Shown piece by piece: positions 1 through 8,326 of a DNA stretch of 42,733 bases (positions are counted from its first letter, which is position 1; every line of letters begins with the position of its first letter). The position numbers were made by a program, and so were the translations under genes. The notes below the pieces were generated by a model. It searched no databases, was not told where the DNA came from, and saw only the letters and a list, made by a program, of their open reading frames with translations. The stretch spans positions 1 to 42,733 of the forward strand of contig VHCO01000038.1 of assembly GCA_016871715.1 (NCBI GenBank), written 5' to 3'. This DNA comes from Verrucomicrobiota bacterium (GTDB lineage Bacteria > Verrucomicrobiota > Verrucomicrobiia > Limisphaerales > J093).

Positions 1-493
1 GGCCGGACCGCCGGGCCGGCCGCTCGGGCTCGGTGACCTGCTTGGGTCGGCGCGCCCAGCGGTCGCGCCCTACCGGTTCATGGCCCCTATGCGCGCGCCA
101 AAGCGGGTGGAAGCTCCCCATGAACCGCCAGGTAGGGCCGGACCGCCGGGCCGGCCGCTCGGGCCCGGTGACCTGCTTGTTCGGCGCGCCCAGCGGTCGC
201 GCCCTACCGGTTCATGGCCCCTATGCGCGCGCCAAAGCGGGTGGAAGCTCCCCATGAACCGCCAGCTAGAGGTAGGGCCGGACCGCCGGGCCGGCCGCTC
301 GGGCTCGGTGACCTGCTTGGGTCGGCGCGCCCAGCGGTCGCGCCCTACCGGTTCATGGCCCCTATGCGCGCGCCAAAGCGGGTGGAAGCTCCCCATGAAC
401 CGTCAGGCAGGGCCGGACCGCCGGGCCGGCCGCTCGGGCCCGGTGACCTGCTTGGGTCGGCGCGCCCAGCGGTCGCGCCCTACCGGTTCATGG
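1..493. repeat. Tandem array of ~135-bp palindromic repeat units
   Basis: Three full units (1-135, 136-275, 276-410) and a partial fourth (411-493) follow head to tail. Units one and three are 135 bp; unit two is 140 bp because of a 5-bp insertion near 266-270. Each unit contains a long imperfect inverted repeat: a left arm with TGAACCG..GGTAGGGC and a right arm with GCCCTACCGGTTCA, joined by a GC-rich centre that also pairs (GGACCGC with GCGGTC). The open frames across this stretch are repeat translations, not genes. The array starts at the window edge, so its full copy number is unknown. Confidence 0.9.
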
Positions 494-574
494 TTGCAGT
501 GCGCGGTTTTGAGACCGTGGAGGCTGGTCAGGAAGTCGGCTGCGGCCGAGCCTGGCCGATTCCGCCGATTGCTT

Positions 575-735
575 CCTGTAACCTTCCGCTCGTTTTCCTG
601 ATTTCCACAAGGATGGGCACACGCCTCGGCCTCACCGCCTCGTGCAGTGAATGCGTCGTGGGCGCCGGGCGAAAGCAGGCCCGGGCAGTGCGCGGAAACA
701 GTCAACAACAGCAACAACAAAGACAATGCAACTGA
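575..735 (+). promoter_or_regulatory. Conserved leader upstream of the NHL-propeller gene
   Basis: This leader is duplicated at 4758-4935 before an unrelated exported-protein gene. Both copies share CTGTAACCTTCCG, then TTTCCTGATTTCCACAAGG, then about 70 bp beginning TGAATGCGTCGTGGGCGCC and containing a potential hairpin (CGGGC, loop GAAAGCAG, GCCCG). Conservation of a non-coding leader in front of two different coding sequences suggests a promoter or 5' UTR element. I could not match it to a named riboswitch class. A ribosome-binding site GAGGAA lies at 734-739, just before the ATG at 747. Confidence 0.5.
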
Positions 736-746
736 GGAATGACGCT

Positions 747-3311
747 ATGAAATGCAAACCCAACCTCGCACTGATCACGCTCGCCTTGACGGCGGGCTTG
801 TCAACGGTCTTGGGGCAAACACAATTGTACACCCACGACTTTCAGAACCTGAACGGCTGGACGGCTAGCAGCAAGATACAGATGAGCAATCCGGGCGGGC
901 AGCTCGTCCTCACCCACAGGGCCTCGATGCCCACGCCCATCGACGACCCGGTCGCCACCGCCGGCTCAGCCTGGCCACCGGGCCTCTTTCCACCAGCGGT
1001 GCTTCCGGAGCAGCAAACGCTGGAATTGCGGGTGGACCTGGTCGGTGCCAATCAAGACGACGCGTTTGCCTATTTGCAGTGGTGGCACATGGAGGCCCCC
1101 GCGAGCACGGGTTACACACTCCTCAAGGACCAGGATGAAATCGGACTCATCAAGCAGTGGAATTCCGGGGCGGCGAACGCTTGTCTTTTCTGGGACAACG
1201 CTTCGTTGAGGAACGAAAACGTCACCTTGGTGCTTGCGTTCACGCGGCTCGGCACCGATCTGCGGATCACGAGCCGGGTCCTCGATAAAGACAACGGCAA
1301 CGCGGTCTTGTTCGAGCGTATCGTGACGGACACGCCCCTGAGCGATCCCGTTCTCCCCAGCGGCGCGGTCAAAGGAATCCGCATGCAAGCCGATCCCGCC
1401 GCCACACCCTGGCTGTTGCAGGACCGTGGGACTGTGATCGTCGGCGTCTGGTGGGGGAACACGCAGACCGCTCCGCAGGTTCCAGCCAAGGTCAGCTTGG
1501 ACGACTTGGAGGTGTGGCAATACGAATCGCCACAACTGGCGATTCAGAACGTGGCGATTCAGAATGCCGTGGTGCTCTCCTGGCCGCTCACACAAAGGCA
1601 GTTCGTCCTGGAAAGCGCAGCCAGCGTGGCCGGACGTTACGCGCCAGTTCCGCAGTCGCCCACGATCAAAGACGGTCGCTACGAAGTCGCCGTGCCCACG
1701 ACGGAGCAGGCGCAGTTCTTCCGCTTGTCCCAGTTGTCGTCCCAAGTGGAAGTCCTTCACCAGGGACCAACGCTCGGCGGCGCGCCCTTCCGTGGCATGA
1801 ACGGGATCACGCAAGACGCCGCGGGCCGGCTCTACATCGCCAGCGTGTTCGGCCGCGAAATCGTCGTGCTCGACCCGGTCGATGGGGCGTTCCTCGAGCG
1901 GTTCGGACCCGCCCAAGGCGTGCTCTTCCCGGACGACGTGGCATTCGGGCCGGATGGTTCGCTCTATTGGACCGACATCGCCGTCGGGCAGGTCGGACGT
2001 CGCGCGCCGGACGGCACGGTGACGAAACAGTTCGTCGCGCCGGGCGTGAACCCGATCACGTTCTCCGCGGACGGACGGCTGCTCGTGGGCCTGGCCTTTT
2101 ACGGCGACGCGCTCTGGGAACTGGACCCGCAACTCCAGGAACCGCCCCAGCTCGTTCTGGACGCGCCCGGTCAGCTCAACAGCTTTTCCTTCGGACCGGA
2201 CGGCCTGCTCTACAGCCCGTCCAACACACGTCGCACCCTGGTGCGCATCGACGTGGACGCGCAGACGCTCACCCCGATCGGCGCGCTGAATCGATCGATC
2301 AGCGCGGTCAAGTTCGACGCCGCCCAGCGCCTTTGGCTGCACTCCGAGGGCGATCTGCTCCGCGTGAACCGTGACACGGGCGTGATCGAACAGACGATTG
2401 CACTCGGCCAGCGCATGGACAACTTCGTGCCTATCGGCGAAGATCGCTTTTACGTCTCGGGCCCCGACGGCCTGCTCGAGGTGACCGTGGACGGCACGAT
2501 CCGCCAAATCCGTCCCGGTGGCATGCGCAACCCCGGCGGCCTCGCCGTGGTGGGTGACGGGGACGAAGAGGTGCTCGTCGTGGCAGACCTGCAGTCCATG
2601 TACGAGTTCGACGCGGCCACGGGCGCGCTGCTCGAAACGCATCAGTCGAACTTCATGCCGCCGCCGGGCGTCAGCACGCTGCTGGGTCCCATGACGGTGT
2701 CGGCTTCACCCGCCGGCGTCGTCGTGAGCACGTGGATCTTCCCGAGCGCCGGCCACAACGTGCAGGAATATGATCTGGCCACCGGCACGGTGTTGCGTCA
2801 GGTGATCGTGACCAACACGCCGATCAGCGCGATCGAGTTCCAGGGCAAGCTCGTCGTCGCCGAAATCGCCAGCGGCAGCGTCGCGCAATTCGACGGCGAG
2901 GAGCGGACGGTTCTGGCGTCAGGCCTGTTTGTCCCCGCGGGCTTGGCGGCGTCGGCGGACGCGCTCTACGTCGGCGACTGGGCCAGTGGTCTCATCTTCC
3001 AACTCGTGGCGGGCGGGGTGCCACTCACCCCGCCGCGGATCGTCATCGCCGGGCTGAAGAATCCCGAAGGCCTGGCGCTGGACGCAAACGGCGACTTGCT
3101 GGTCGTCGAGACCGGCAGCCGGAGCCTGGTGCGGGTCAACACGACGACCGGGCAGATCACGACTGTCGCCGCGGGCTTGGATTTGGGACCCCCACTGCCA
3201 GCGCCGGGTTTCCCACCGACCTACATGTTCGACGGTGTGGCAGTGGGTTCCTCCGGTGCCATCTACGTCACCGGCTACGGGGCCAACGTGACTTACCGGA
3301 TCACGGAGTAG
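747..3311 (+). CDS. Exported NHL/SMP-30-type beta-propeller protein
   Basis: The protein has 854 residues. The ATG at 747 is chosen because it follows GAGGAA and opens a signal peptide (MKCKPNLALITLALTAGLS, predicted cut after a VLGQ-like end). An upstream in-frame ATG at 726 would put extra residues before the signal. The first ~290 residues look like a beta-sandwich starting LYTHDFQNLNGW. A short segment ending in QFFRLSQ resembles the C-terminal domain of neighbouring exported proteins, but here it is internal. The rest is a repeated propeller of the NHL or gluconolactonase type, with motifs such as DAAGRLYIAS, FGPDGSLYWTD and DANGDLLVVE. Such folds bind ligands or hydrolyse lactones; no specific substrate can be read. 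It stands alone behind a conserved leader. Confidence 0.85.
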   Translation: MKCKPNLALITLALTAGLSTVLGQTQLYTHDFQNLNGWTASSKIQMSNPGGQLVLTHRASMPTPIDDPVATAGSAWPPGLFPPAVLPEQQTLELRVDLVGANQDDAFAYLQWWHMEAPASTGYTLLKDQDEIGLIKQWNSGAANACLFWDNASLRNENVTLVLAFTRLGTDLRITSRVLDKDNGNAVLFERIVTDTPLSDPVLPSGAVKGIRMQADPAATPWLLQDRGTVIVGVWWGNTQTAPQVPAKVSLDDLEVWQYESPQLAIQNVAIQNAVVLSWPLTQRQFVLESAASVAGRYAPVPQSPTIKDGRYEVAVPTTEQAQFFRLSQLSSQVEVLHQGPTLGGAPFRGMNGITQDAAGRLYIASVFGREIVVLDPVDGAFLERFGPAQGVLFPDDVAFGPDGSLYWTDIAVGQVGRRAPDGTVTKQFVAPGVNPITFSADGRLLVGLAFYGDALWELDPQLQEPPQLVLDAPGQLNSFSFGPDGLLYSPSNTRRTLVRIDVDAQTLTPIGALNRSISAVKFDAAQRLWLHSEGDLLRVNRDTGVIEQTIALGQRMDNFVPIGEDRFYVSGPDGLLEVTVDGTIRQIRPGGMRNPGGLAVVGDGDEEVLVVADLQSMYEFDAATGALLETHQSNFMPPPGVSTLLGPMTVSASPAGVVVSTWIFPSAGHNVQEYDLATGTVLRQVIVTNTPISAIEFQGKLVVAEIASGSVAQFDGEERTVLASGLFVPAGLAASADALYVGDWASGLIFQLVAGGVPLTPPRIVIAGLKNPEGLALDANGDLLVVETGSRSLVRVNTTTGQITTVAAGLDLGPPLPAPGFPPTYMFDGVAVGSSGAIYVTGYGANVTYRITE

Positions 3312-3314
3312 TCC

Positions 3315-4148
3315 ACCACAGCGCCCACGCGGTGGGCCCGGATCCCGACCGACCCGGCCAGCACCCCCGCGGCCCGCCCCTGGCATGGGATGGTTTATGA
3401 TTCCTCTCGCCGCGTTGTCCTCCTGCACGGGGGCGTGGCCGGGGGGCCGGGTACGCCGGCCTCGTCCGACACCTGAAGCTGGGACGGAAAGAACTGGACC
3501 CAGCTCACCCAACAAGGGCCGGCGGCCTTGGCACGGGTTCGCCCCGGCCCACTCTTCGAGCGACCTGGGAGTGGGACGGACAGACTTGGGAACAGGTCAG
3601 CGTGAACGCCGGGCCCCGATACCGCGCCGCGCCCGCGATGGCCTACGACCCCCAACGCCGGCGCATGCTGCTCCACGGCGGGGGGTCGGACATCAGCGGG
3701 AACACTGTCTTTGCCGACACCTGGGACTGGGATGGAACCGCGTGGGTGGAAATCCCTGACGCGAACGGCCCGCCGCGGGGGCAACACGCGATGGCCTATG
3801 ACGAACGGCACCCGCTGGCGCCAAGTGGCCACCGACGGCCCGCCCGGCGCGCGTCAGTTTCCCATCCTCGCCTACGATCCGCTGCGACAGACGATCCTGT
3901 TATTCGGTGGAGGCGAATACCCACCCTACGGCGGCCCGGAATACAAGTACCGCAACGACGTCTGGGAGTGGAACGGCAGTACGTGGTCGGAGATCCCGGT
4001 CGAAGGACCGCTCCCCACCCCGGTGATCGCGGCAGCCGGCGCTTACGATCCGCGGCGGGGCCGATGGGTCCGATTCGGAGGCACCACCGACATCCCCAAC
4101 AGCGTCCGCACGAACGAGACTTGGGAATACGGGCTGATGCCGCAATGA
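3315..4148 (+). pseudogene. Degraded Kelch-type beta-propeller gene
   Basis: Successive pieces of the Kelch family seen intact at 30320-31558 lie in different reading frames. They are WVRIPTDPAST and HGMVYDSSR near 3330-3430, MAYDPQRRRMLLHGGG and TWDWDGTAWVEIPDANGP near 3630-3790, then QFPILAYDPLRQTILLFGGG through [11 protein letters not shown] at 3860-4148. Several frameshifts separate them, there is no signal peptide, and the C-terminal domain after WEYGL is missing. The coding region is therefore dead. It ends just before a sigma-factor relic, the order also seen in the two larger modules of this window. Confidence 0.8.
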
Positions 4149-4254
4149 ATCCGGAGCTCCTGACATGAAACGACCGTTTGCGCCGGTTTCGGCCCATTTT
4201 CGCAGTTCGCGGCGGGAGGGGAGGAGGACCCAAACCTGTCCGCTTTTTCGAAGA

Positions 4255-4446
4255 GGGGTATTCTGTGTGCACGAGGCAATGGGATTGGCGATGGCGGAGA
4301 ACTCGGTCAAATCCGTCATCCACCGGCTGCGGCGCCGCCACGGAGAACTGATCCGCGAGGAAGTTGCCCACACCGTGGAGACGCCGGCGCCGATCGAGCA
4401 CGAGAATCGCTATTTGCTGTCGGTGGTGAGCGAGGAGGGGCAGTGA
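4255..4446 (+). pseudogene. C-terminal relic of an ECF sigma factor
   Basis: The translated stretch AENSVKSVIHRLRRRHGELIREEVAHTV, shown here in part, aligns with the end of both complete sigma factors in the window (for example KTVQRMRRRYQVLFREEIAHTV at the end of the 21479 gene). It also matches their final helix (IEHENRYLLSVV against IEDELRYLCAVM). Region 2 and most of the protein are absent, and no sensible start exists. This is what remains of a third sigma-kinase module whose kinase has been lost. Confidence 0.7.
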
Positions 4447-4757
4447 GGATCGCGGGCTACCGCTCCTGCGACGGGCCCGCCAGCTTCACGCGGGCGACCA
4501 CGACGATCCGATTCCCCCGAACCGCAGGTGCCGCTGTCCCGCCGACCGATCGAGGGCGCAAGACGGGCCACCAATCTTCGCTTCGCCTGCAACTCGGGTC
4601 GCCGATTTCCAATCGGCAGACGTTTCGCAGAACCCCTTGGCATTGCGTCGGCCCGGCGAGTTTGGAAGACCGTGATACAGCAGACCGGGAGTGTGCCCTG
4701 CTCCACCGCCTCGCGTTCGGCGGTGAAGCATCCCGGGTGCAGCCCGCCGATCTCATC
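4447..4757. other. Non-coding relics: pseudopilin scrap and decayed palindromic element
   Basis: No intact gene is visible. Near 4480-4550 there are short exact matches to the pseudopilin gene at 11899-12876, including CCGCTGTCCCGCCGACCGATC without its last base. From about 4587 to 4703 there are worn traces of the four-hairpin element described at 11938-12073: GCCGATTTCCAATCGGC, GAGTTTGGAAGACC and ATACAGCAGACC. Both identifications rest on short matches. Confidence 0.4.
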
Positions 4758-4935
4758 CTGTAACCTTCCGGTCGATTTCCTGATTTCCACAAGGATGGGC
4801 GCGAGCCTCGACCTGGCAGCCTGCATTTCTCACCGACTCCCTGGCCGGTGAGAAATGCCGGTGGGTGCGGTGAATGCGTCGTGGGCGCCGGGCGAAAGCA
4901 AGCCCGGGCAGCGCAGGGAAACGGTCAACAGCAAC
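4758..4935 (+). promoter_or_regulatory. Second copy of the conserved leader
   Basis: It matches 575-735 in order: CTGTAACCTTCCG, TTTCCTGATTTCCACAAGG, then after a variable stretch GTGAATGCGTCGTGGGCGCC and the same GAAAGC-centred hairpin. Within the variable stretch, CCGACTCCCTGGCCGG and the flanking GAGAAATGCCGG/TTTCTCACCG can also pair. It drives or precedes the small exported protein starting at 4955. Confidence 0.45.
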
Positions 4936-4954
4936 CACACATCCATTGGGAATT

Positions 4955-5530
4955 ATGAAAGTGAAGATCGTCCTCTCACGGGTCGCGTTCGCCGCGGTGT
5001 TGGCGCTCGCGTTGGGCACGCTGGCCCTTGGCAACGGGCACAGCCACGGTCGCCGCTCGATCGCCGGCGCCTGGGTCAACACCTTTGACTTCCCCGGCGA
5101 CCCGAACACGCTGGTTCAATCGGAAATCATCCTGCCGCTGGACCAGGCCGGTGCGACTTACGCGGCGACCTTCGGTTTTGCGAAACCGGTCCAGAATTCG
5201 CCCGACCACACCATTGGCCGGCCCACGGGAACCTATGTCCGGGTCGGTCCCAACCAATTCAATCCCACGCTGACCTGGGCTCGCGGCCTGGGGCCAACCG
5301 AGTTCCCCGGTCGGGCCGCTTATGTGACCCTCCACGTGTTCAGCGGCACGGCTTACCTCACCGACCAAGGCACGCTGGTCAACGACGGCGTGCTGGCCAT
5401 CTTTGCGGCCAGGCAGGACGTGGCGCCGCGCGACGGTTTCCCTGATGAGGGCGAAGTCCCGGTCGTCGTGGTCCCGTGGGCGTTTGAGTCGAAGCGGGTG
5501 GAAGTGCAGGAACCCTATCCGTTGCCGTAG
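4955..5530 (+). CDS. Small exported protein of unknown function
   Basis: The protein has 191 residues. The ATG at 4955 opens a typical signal peptide (basic MKVKIVLSR, a hydrophobic AFAAVLALALGTLALG core, then a small-residue cut region near GNG). The mature part begins with His-rich GHSHGRR and contains GAWVNTFDFP, YAATFGFAKP and GTYVRVGPNQFNPTLTW. The repeated aromatic and glycine pattern suggests an all-beta fold of the lipocalin-like or DUF type, but I do not recognise the family. It stands alone: a conserved leader lies upstream and the next gene has its own promoter-like box. No stop, frameshift or repeat interrupts it. Confidence 0.75.
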   Translation: MKVKIVLSRVAFAAVLALALGTLALGNGHSHGRRSIAGAWVNTFDFPGDPNTLVQSEIILPLDQAGATYAATFGFAKPVQNSPDHTIGRPTGTYVRVGPNQFNPTLTWARGLGPTEFPGRAAYVTLHVFSGTAYLTDQGTLVNDGVLAIFAARQDVAPRDGFPDEGEVPVVVVPWAFESKRVEVQEPYPLP

Positions 5531-5555
5531 CGTGAACCGGCCTTCGCACCAGGCT

Positions 5556-5584
5556 GGGACCAATCCCCGATTCTTCGTCTGTAA
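5556..5584 (+). promoter_or_regulatory. Degenerate GTCAC-N19-TGTAA-like box
   Basis: GGGAC at 5556-5560 and TGTAA at 5580-5584 have the same spacing as the better copies elsewhere in the window. The TGTAA is followed by CCGCGTGAAGGC, which matches the downstream context of the 16394-16422 copy. The left half is only a partial match. It lies 60 bp before the Kelch gene start. Confidence 0.4.
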
Positions 5585-5643
5585 CCGCGTGAAGGCTGCG
5601 CTCGCGGGCGACGACCGGCCAAGACCATCAGCGACCGAAGACG

Positions 5644-6981
5644 ATGAACACGCCGAAAACGATCGGAGCAGCCGGGCTCTCCGGCTGCAAGGCCGGAGAG
5701 CGCAGCTCCGCCGGAAGCCTTGCGCTCCGGTTCCACAACCTCGCTGCCCTGCCCCGGCCTCGCGGCAGGGTCCGGGCGTTGGCACTGGCGGCGGCGCTTT
5801 GGACTGTCGCGCTCCTCTCGCTGCCCACCGTGGCGGCTGCCTCGCCTCCCGCCCAATGGGTCCGCATCCCGACCGATCCGGCCAGCACCCCTCGCGCCCG
5901 GCACAACCACGCGATGGTTTTTGACGAAGTGCGCGAGGTCATCGTAATGCACGACGGGCGGTTGCAGGACGGCACCGTGCTTTCGGCCACTTGGCAATGG
6001 GACGGCCAGCGTTGGACTCAACTCGCGACTGACGGTCCGCGCGTTTTTCAACACAGTATGGCTTACGATCCCTCCCGCGGCGTCACGGTGCTCTACGGCG
6101 GTCGGACGGCTGCCGGCCATGCTAACCCGATCGGCGACACCTGGGAGTGGGACGGCCAATCCTGGACCCGGATCGAGGTCGGCCCCACCAAGCCGCCGCC
6201 TCCGGTGATGGGCGGCATGGCCTACGATCCGATCCGGAAGAAGGTCGTTCGTCAGGGCGGCATCACGGCGCCAAACGACACCTTCGACGTGGGTAAGACC
6301 TGGGAATGGGAGGGACAGACCTGGACGCAGATTGCCGATGGATTCATTCGTGGTGCTCATAGCCTCCTGTTCGATGCCGTGCGCGGCCGGATGCTCGCTT
6401 TCGGCGGTTCGAGCACGGGCAACAACTCCCCATCGCCGGGCCTGTGGGAGTTTGACGGCGATCAATGGACCCTTCTGACCGCGGCCGGTCCTTCCGCTCG
6501 ATTCCCGTTCAATCGAGCGCTCGTGTGGGATGCGCATCGGAACGTCGGGGTGCTTTACGGCGGCGCCGCCGGTTCGGGTGAGGGGCTTGATGACACCTGG
6601 GAATGGGATGGCGTCGGGTGGCAGCAGGTGAACGTCCCCGGTCCGGGCCGCCGCGGCATGCACGCGATGGCCTAAGATGCCAAGCGGCGAAAGGTCGTTC
6701 TTTTCGGCGGCTACCGGGACTGTGTGCGCTGTGAGATCAACGAAACCTGGGAATACGGTCTGCCGCCGCTGCAAGTCACTCTCGATCCTGCGGTCAACGG
6801 CACGCTCGAGATCCGCTGGACCGGCGAAGCCCCGCCGTATCAATTGCAGAGCCGCACGAGCCTGACGACCGGCGAGTGGCAGAAGGAAGGCGCGCCGACG
6901 CAGGCCTTGACCAGGACCGTCCAAAGCGACAGCGCGGCGAGGTTTTTCCGCGTGCTGAGCCTCTTTGGCAACGCGCCTTAA
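5644..6981 (+). pseudogene. Exported six-bladed Kelch propeller with one premature stop
   Basis: The frame runs from ATG 5644 to 6981 with a single in-frame TAA at 6673-6675, in a position where every paralogue has MAYD (here MA-stop-D). One base change (TAC or TAT to TAA) explains it. Upstream are a signal-like segment (LALAAALWTVALLSLPTVAAAS) and five Kelch-like repeats of the form TWEWDGxxWxxI; downstream are the last blade ([11 protein letters not shown]) and the shared C-terminal domain ending [15 protein letters not shown]. Without readthrough the product lacks the sixth blade and the C-terminal domain. The N-terminal ~40 residues before the signal segment include a translated palindrome (5676-5701), so the true start may be further in. 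Confidence 0.75.
5676..5701. repeat. Perfect 10-bp-stem palindrome inside a coding start
   Basis: GCTCTCCGGC, a 6-nt loop TGCAAG, then GCCGGAGAGC. It is translated in frame near the N terminus of the Kelch gene. A diverged copy, CTCTCCGGCTCCGAAGCCGC, occurs at about 32890 in the start region of a related pseudogene, so it belongs to that gene family's leader. Confidence 0.7.
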
Positions 6982-7049
6982 TCGCCGACTCGATACCCGC
7001 CTGCGCACCTCAGCCGTTTGGGAACGCCCTCGACCAAGACTACAACCCA

Positions 7050-7415
7050 GTGAAACCGAAGCACGCGTTTACCTTGACTGAACTGCTGGTCGTCGTCGCA
7101 ATCATCGCGATCCTGGTGAGCCTGCTGTTGCCGGCCTTGAGCCGCGCGAAGATGGCCGCCCACAGGGCCCGCTGTCAGGGCAACCTCCGCCAAATCGGCG
7201 TAACCGCGCAGATGTACATGGACGATTATGATCGCGGGCAACGCCTGCTGAACCACACTGTGGATCTTCGGAGCGGCGGTCTCAGGCACGCCCAAGGCAA
7301 GAATCTGCTTTTCTGCGATGGTCACGTTGAGTACGGCAAATCGAATCGCTGGTACCCCAGTGACTGGTGGTACAGCAAGTGGTTTTACCCAGAACCCGAC
7401 CGCCTATCCCCATAG
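7050..7415 (+). CDS. Mini pseudopilin-like protein (prepilin leader, H-X9-DG-type end)
   Basis: The protein has 121 residues and starts at GTG 7050, six residues before [17 protein letters not shown], a class III (prepilin) signal with alanine at -1 and glutamate at +5. The helix is followed by [22 protein letters not shown], typical of the verrucomicrobial/planctomycete pseudopilin family. It then jumps directly to the family's end motif ([16 protein letters not shown]). Family members in this window have about 270 residues after the leader, so the middle ~150 are missing; it is either a deletion derivative or a minimal form. It would be processed by a prepilin peptidase and sit in the inner membrane. 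It follows the broken Kelch gene and precedes the sigma gene. Confidence 0.7.
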   Translation: MKPKHAFTLTELLVVVAIIAILVSLLLPALSRAKMAAHRARCQGNLRQIGVTAQMYMDDYDRGQRLLNHTVDLRSGGLRHAQGKNLLFCDGHVEYGKSNRWYPSDWWYSKWFYPEPDRLSP

Positions 7416-7445
7416 CGATTGACCGGAGAGGGCGCCGTGTTCTCA

Positions 7446-7479
7446 GACAATTCTCGATGCGACCGCATCATTGATTGTC
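7446..7479. repeat. GATGCG-AC-CGCATC hairpin, copy 1
   Basis: This is a 34-nt palindrome centred on 7462/7463. The core GATGCG-AC-CGCATC is perfect and the outer arms GACAAT and ATTGTC pair; four positions in between pair poorly. It lies 78 bp upstream of the ECF sigma gene, at the same distance as copy 2 from the paralogous sigma gene. It belongs to a five-member family in this window. Confidence 0.85.
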
Positions 7480-7509
7480 ACAGCCCGCTTCGAACAGGGC
7501 TCCGACGGA

Positions 7510-7546
7510 GGCCATGTTCAGCCTTTCCAAGACGGCTCAAAAGGCC
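7510..7546 (+). promoter_or_regulatory. Leader hairpin before sigma factor A (weakened)
   Basis: The sequence GGCCATGTTCAGCC, spacer, GGCTCAAAAGGCC aligns with the stronger hairpin at 21431-21467 but has two mismatches. It lies within 20 bp of the ATG, so it could influence translation or transcription of the sigma gene. The function is inferred from position only. Confidence 0.4.
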
Positions 7547-7557
7547 AAGCTTCCATC

Positions 7558-8310
7558 ATGCCTGCGCAAGATGACGCGCTACCTTCGCCGTTCGCAGGTT
7601 GCGGCACCTTCCCGCCGACCCACTGGAGTGTCGTGCTGGCGGCGCAGGATTCCAGAAACGCACGGGCGGCAGACGCGCTGGAAGAATTGTGCCGGACCTA
7701 TTGGCGACCGCTCTACGCGTTCGTCCGCCGCTCCGGACACAATGTTGAAACGGCCCGGGACCTCATCCAGGCCTTCTTCGAGCGGTTGCTCGCCCAGAAG
7801 GACTTGAAAAGCGTGCATCCCGCCAAAGGCCGGTTTCGCTCGTTCCTCCTGGCGTCGTTGAAACACTTTCTGGCGAACGAGTGGGACCGACAAACGGCGG
7901 TCAAACGCGGCGGCCGCTGCGAGTTCATTTCGCTCGAAGCGGCCGGGGTGGAAATCGAGTTTCAATCGGAAGCCCCCCGAGGGTTATCGCCGGATGGTCT
8001 CTACGAACGCCGCTGGGCGTTGGCGGTGCTCGAGGAGGCGCGTCGGCGACTGGAAGCGGATTACCGGGCGCGAGGGAAACAGGACCTGGTCACCTGCCTG
8101 AGCGCACATTTGGCGGGCGACCCGGCAGCCGTGCCCTACGCCGAGGTGGGGGGCACGCTGGGTCTGAGTCCCGCTGCGCTGCGTAAGGCGGTCGAGCGAA
8201 TGCGCCGTCGCTACGGCCAACTGCTGCGGGAAGTCGTGGCGCAGACCGTGGCCACGCCCGACAAGGTCGATGAAGAATTGAGGCATCTGCGGCGCTTGTT
8301 GCAGGGGTAA
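7558..8310 (+). CDS. ECF RNA polymerase sigma factor linked to a Ser/Thr kinase (module A)
   Basis: The protein has 250 residues. The ATG at 7558 is preferred because the paralogue at 21479 starts with the same MPAQDDA and the DNA on both sides of the start is conserved. Region 2 covers about residues 35-95 (EELCRTYWRPLYAFVRRSG, ARDLIQAFFERLL, then GRFRSFLLASLKHFLANEWDR). Region 4, near residues 185-225, has a helix-turn-helix in YAEVGGTLGLSPAALRKAV followed by ERMRRRYGQLLREVV. This belongs to the ECF groups of Planctomycetes and Verrucomicrobia that sit beside Ser/Thr kinases. The kinase gene follows 290 bp downstream. No anti-sigma gene is visible, so control by the kinase is plausible but inferred. 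Confidence 0.9.
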   Translation: MPAQDDALPSPFAGCGTFPPTHWSVVLAAQDSRNARAADALEELCRTYWRPLYAFVRRSGHNVETARDLIQAFFERLLAQKDLKSVHPAKGRFRSFLLASLKHFLANEWDRQTAVKRGGRCEFISLEAAGVEIEFQSEAPRGLSPDGLYERRWALAVLEEARRRLEADYRARGKQDLVTCLSAHLAGDPAAVPYAEVGGTLGLSPAALRKAVERMRRRYGQLLREVVAQTVATPDKVDEELRHLRRLLQG

Positions 8311-8326
8311 TGTGTCAATCCATGCC

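Noticed and set aside
1-493. CRISPR array
   Set aside because: The units are 135 bp, nearly identical throughout and without unique spacers; no cas1 or effector gene is present.
1-600. Several open frames of 70-170 residues
   Set aside because: They are translations of the tandem repeat in different frames and have no start context.
966-2642. 558-residue minus-strand frame opposite the NHL-propeller gene
   Set aside because: Low-complexity H/R/V-rich translation with no motif; the plus strand has a signal peptide and propeller repeats.
7550-7561. Start of sigma gene A at TTG 7471
   Set aside because: This would place the upstream hairpin's arm in the coding region; the conserved MPAQDDA start and matching upstream DNA in module B favour ATG 7558.
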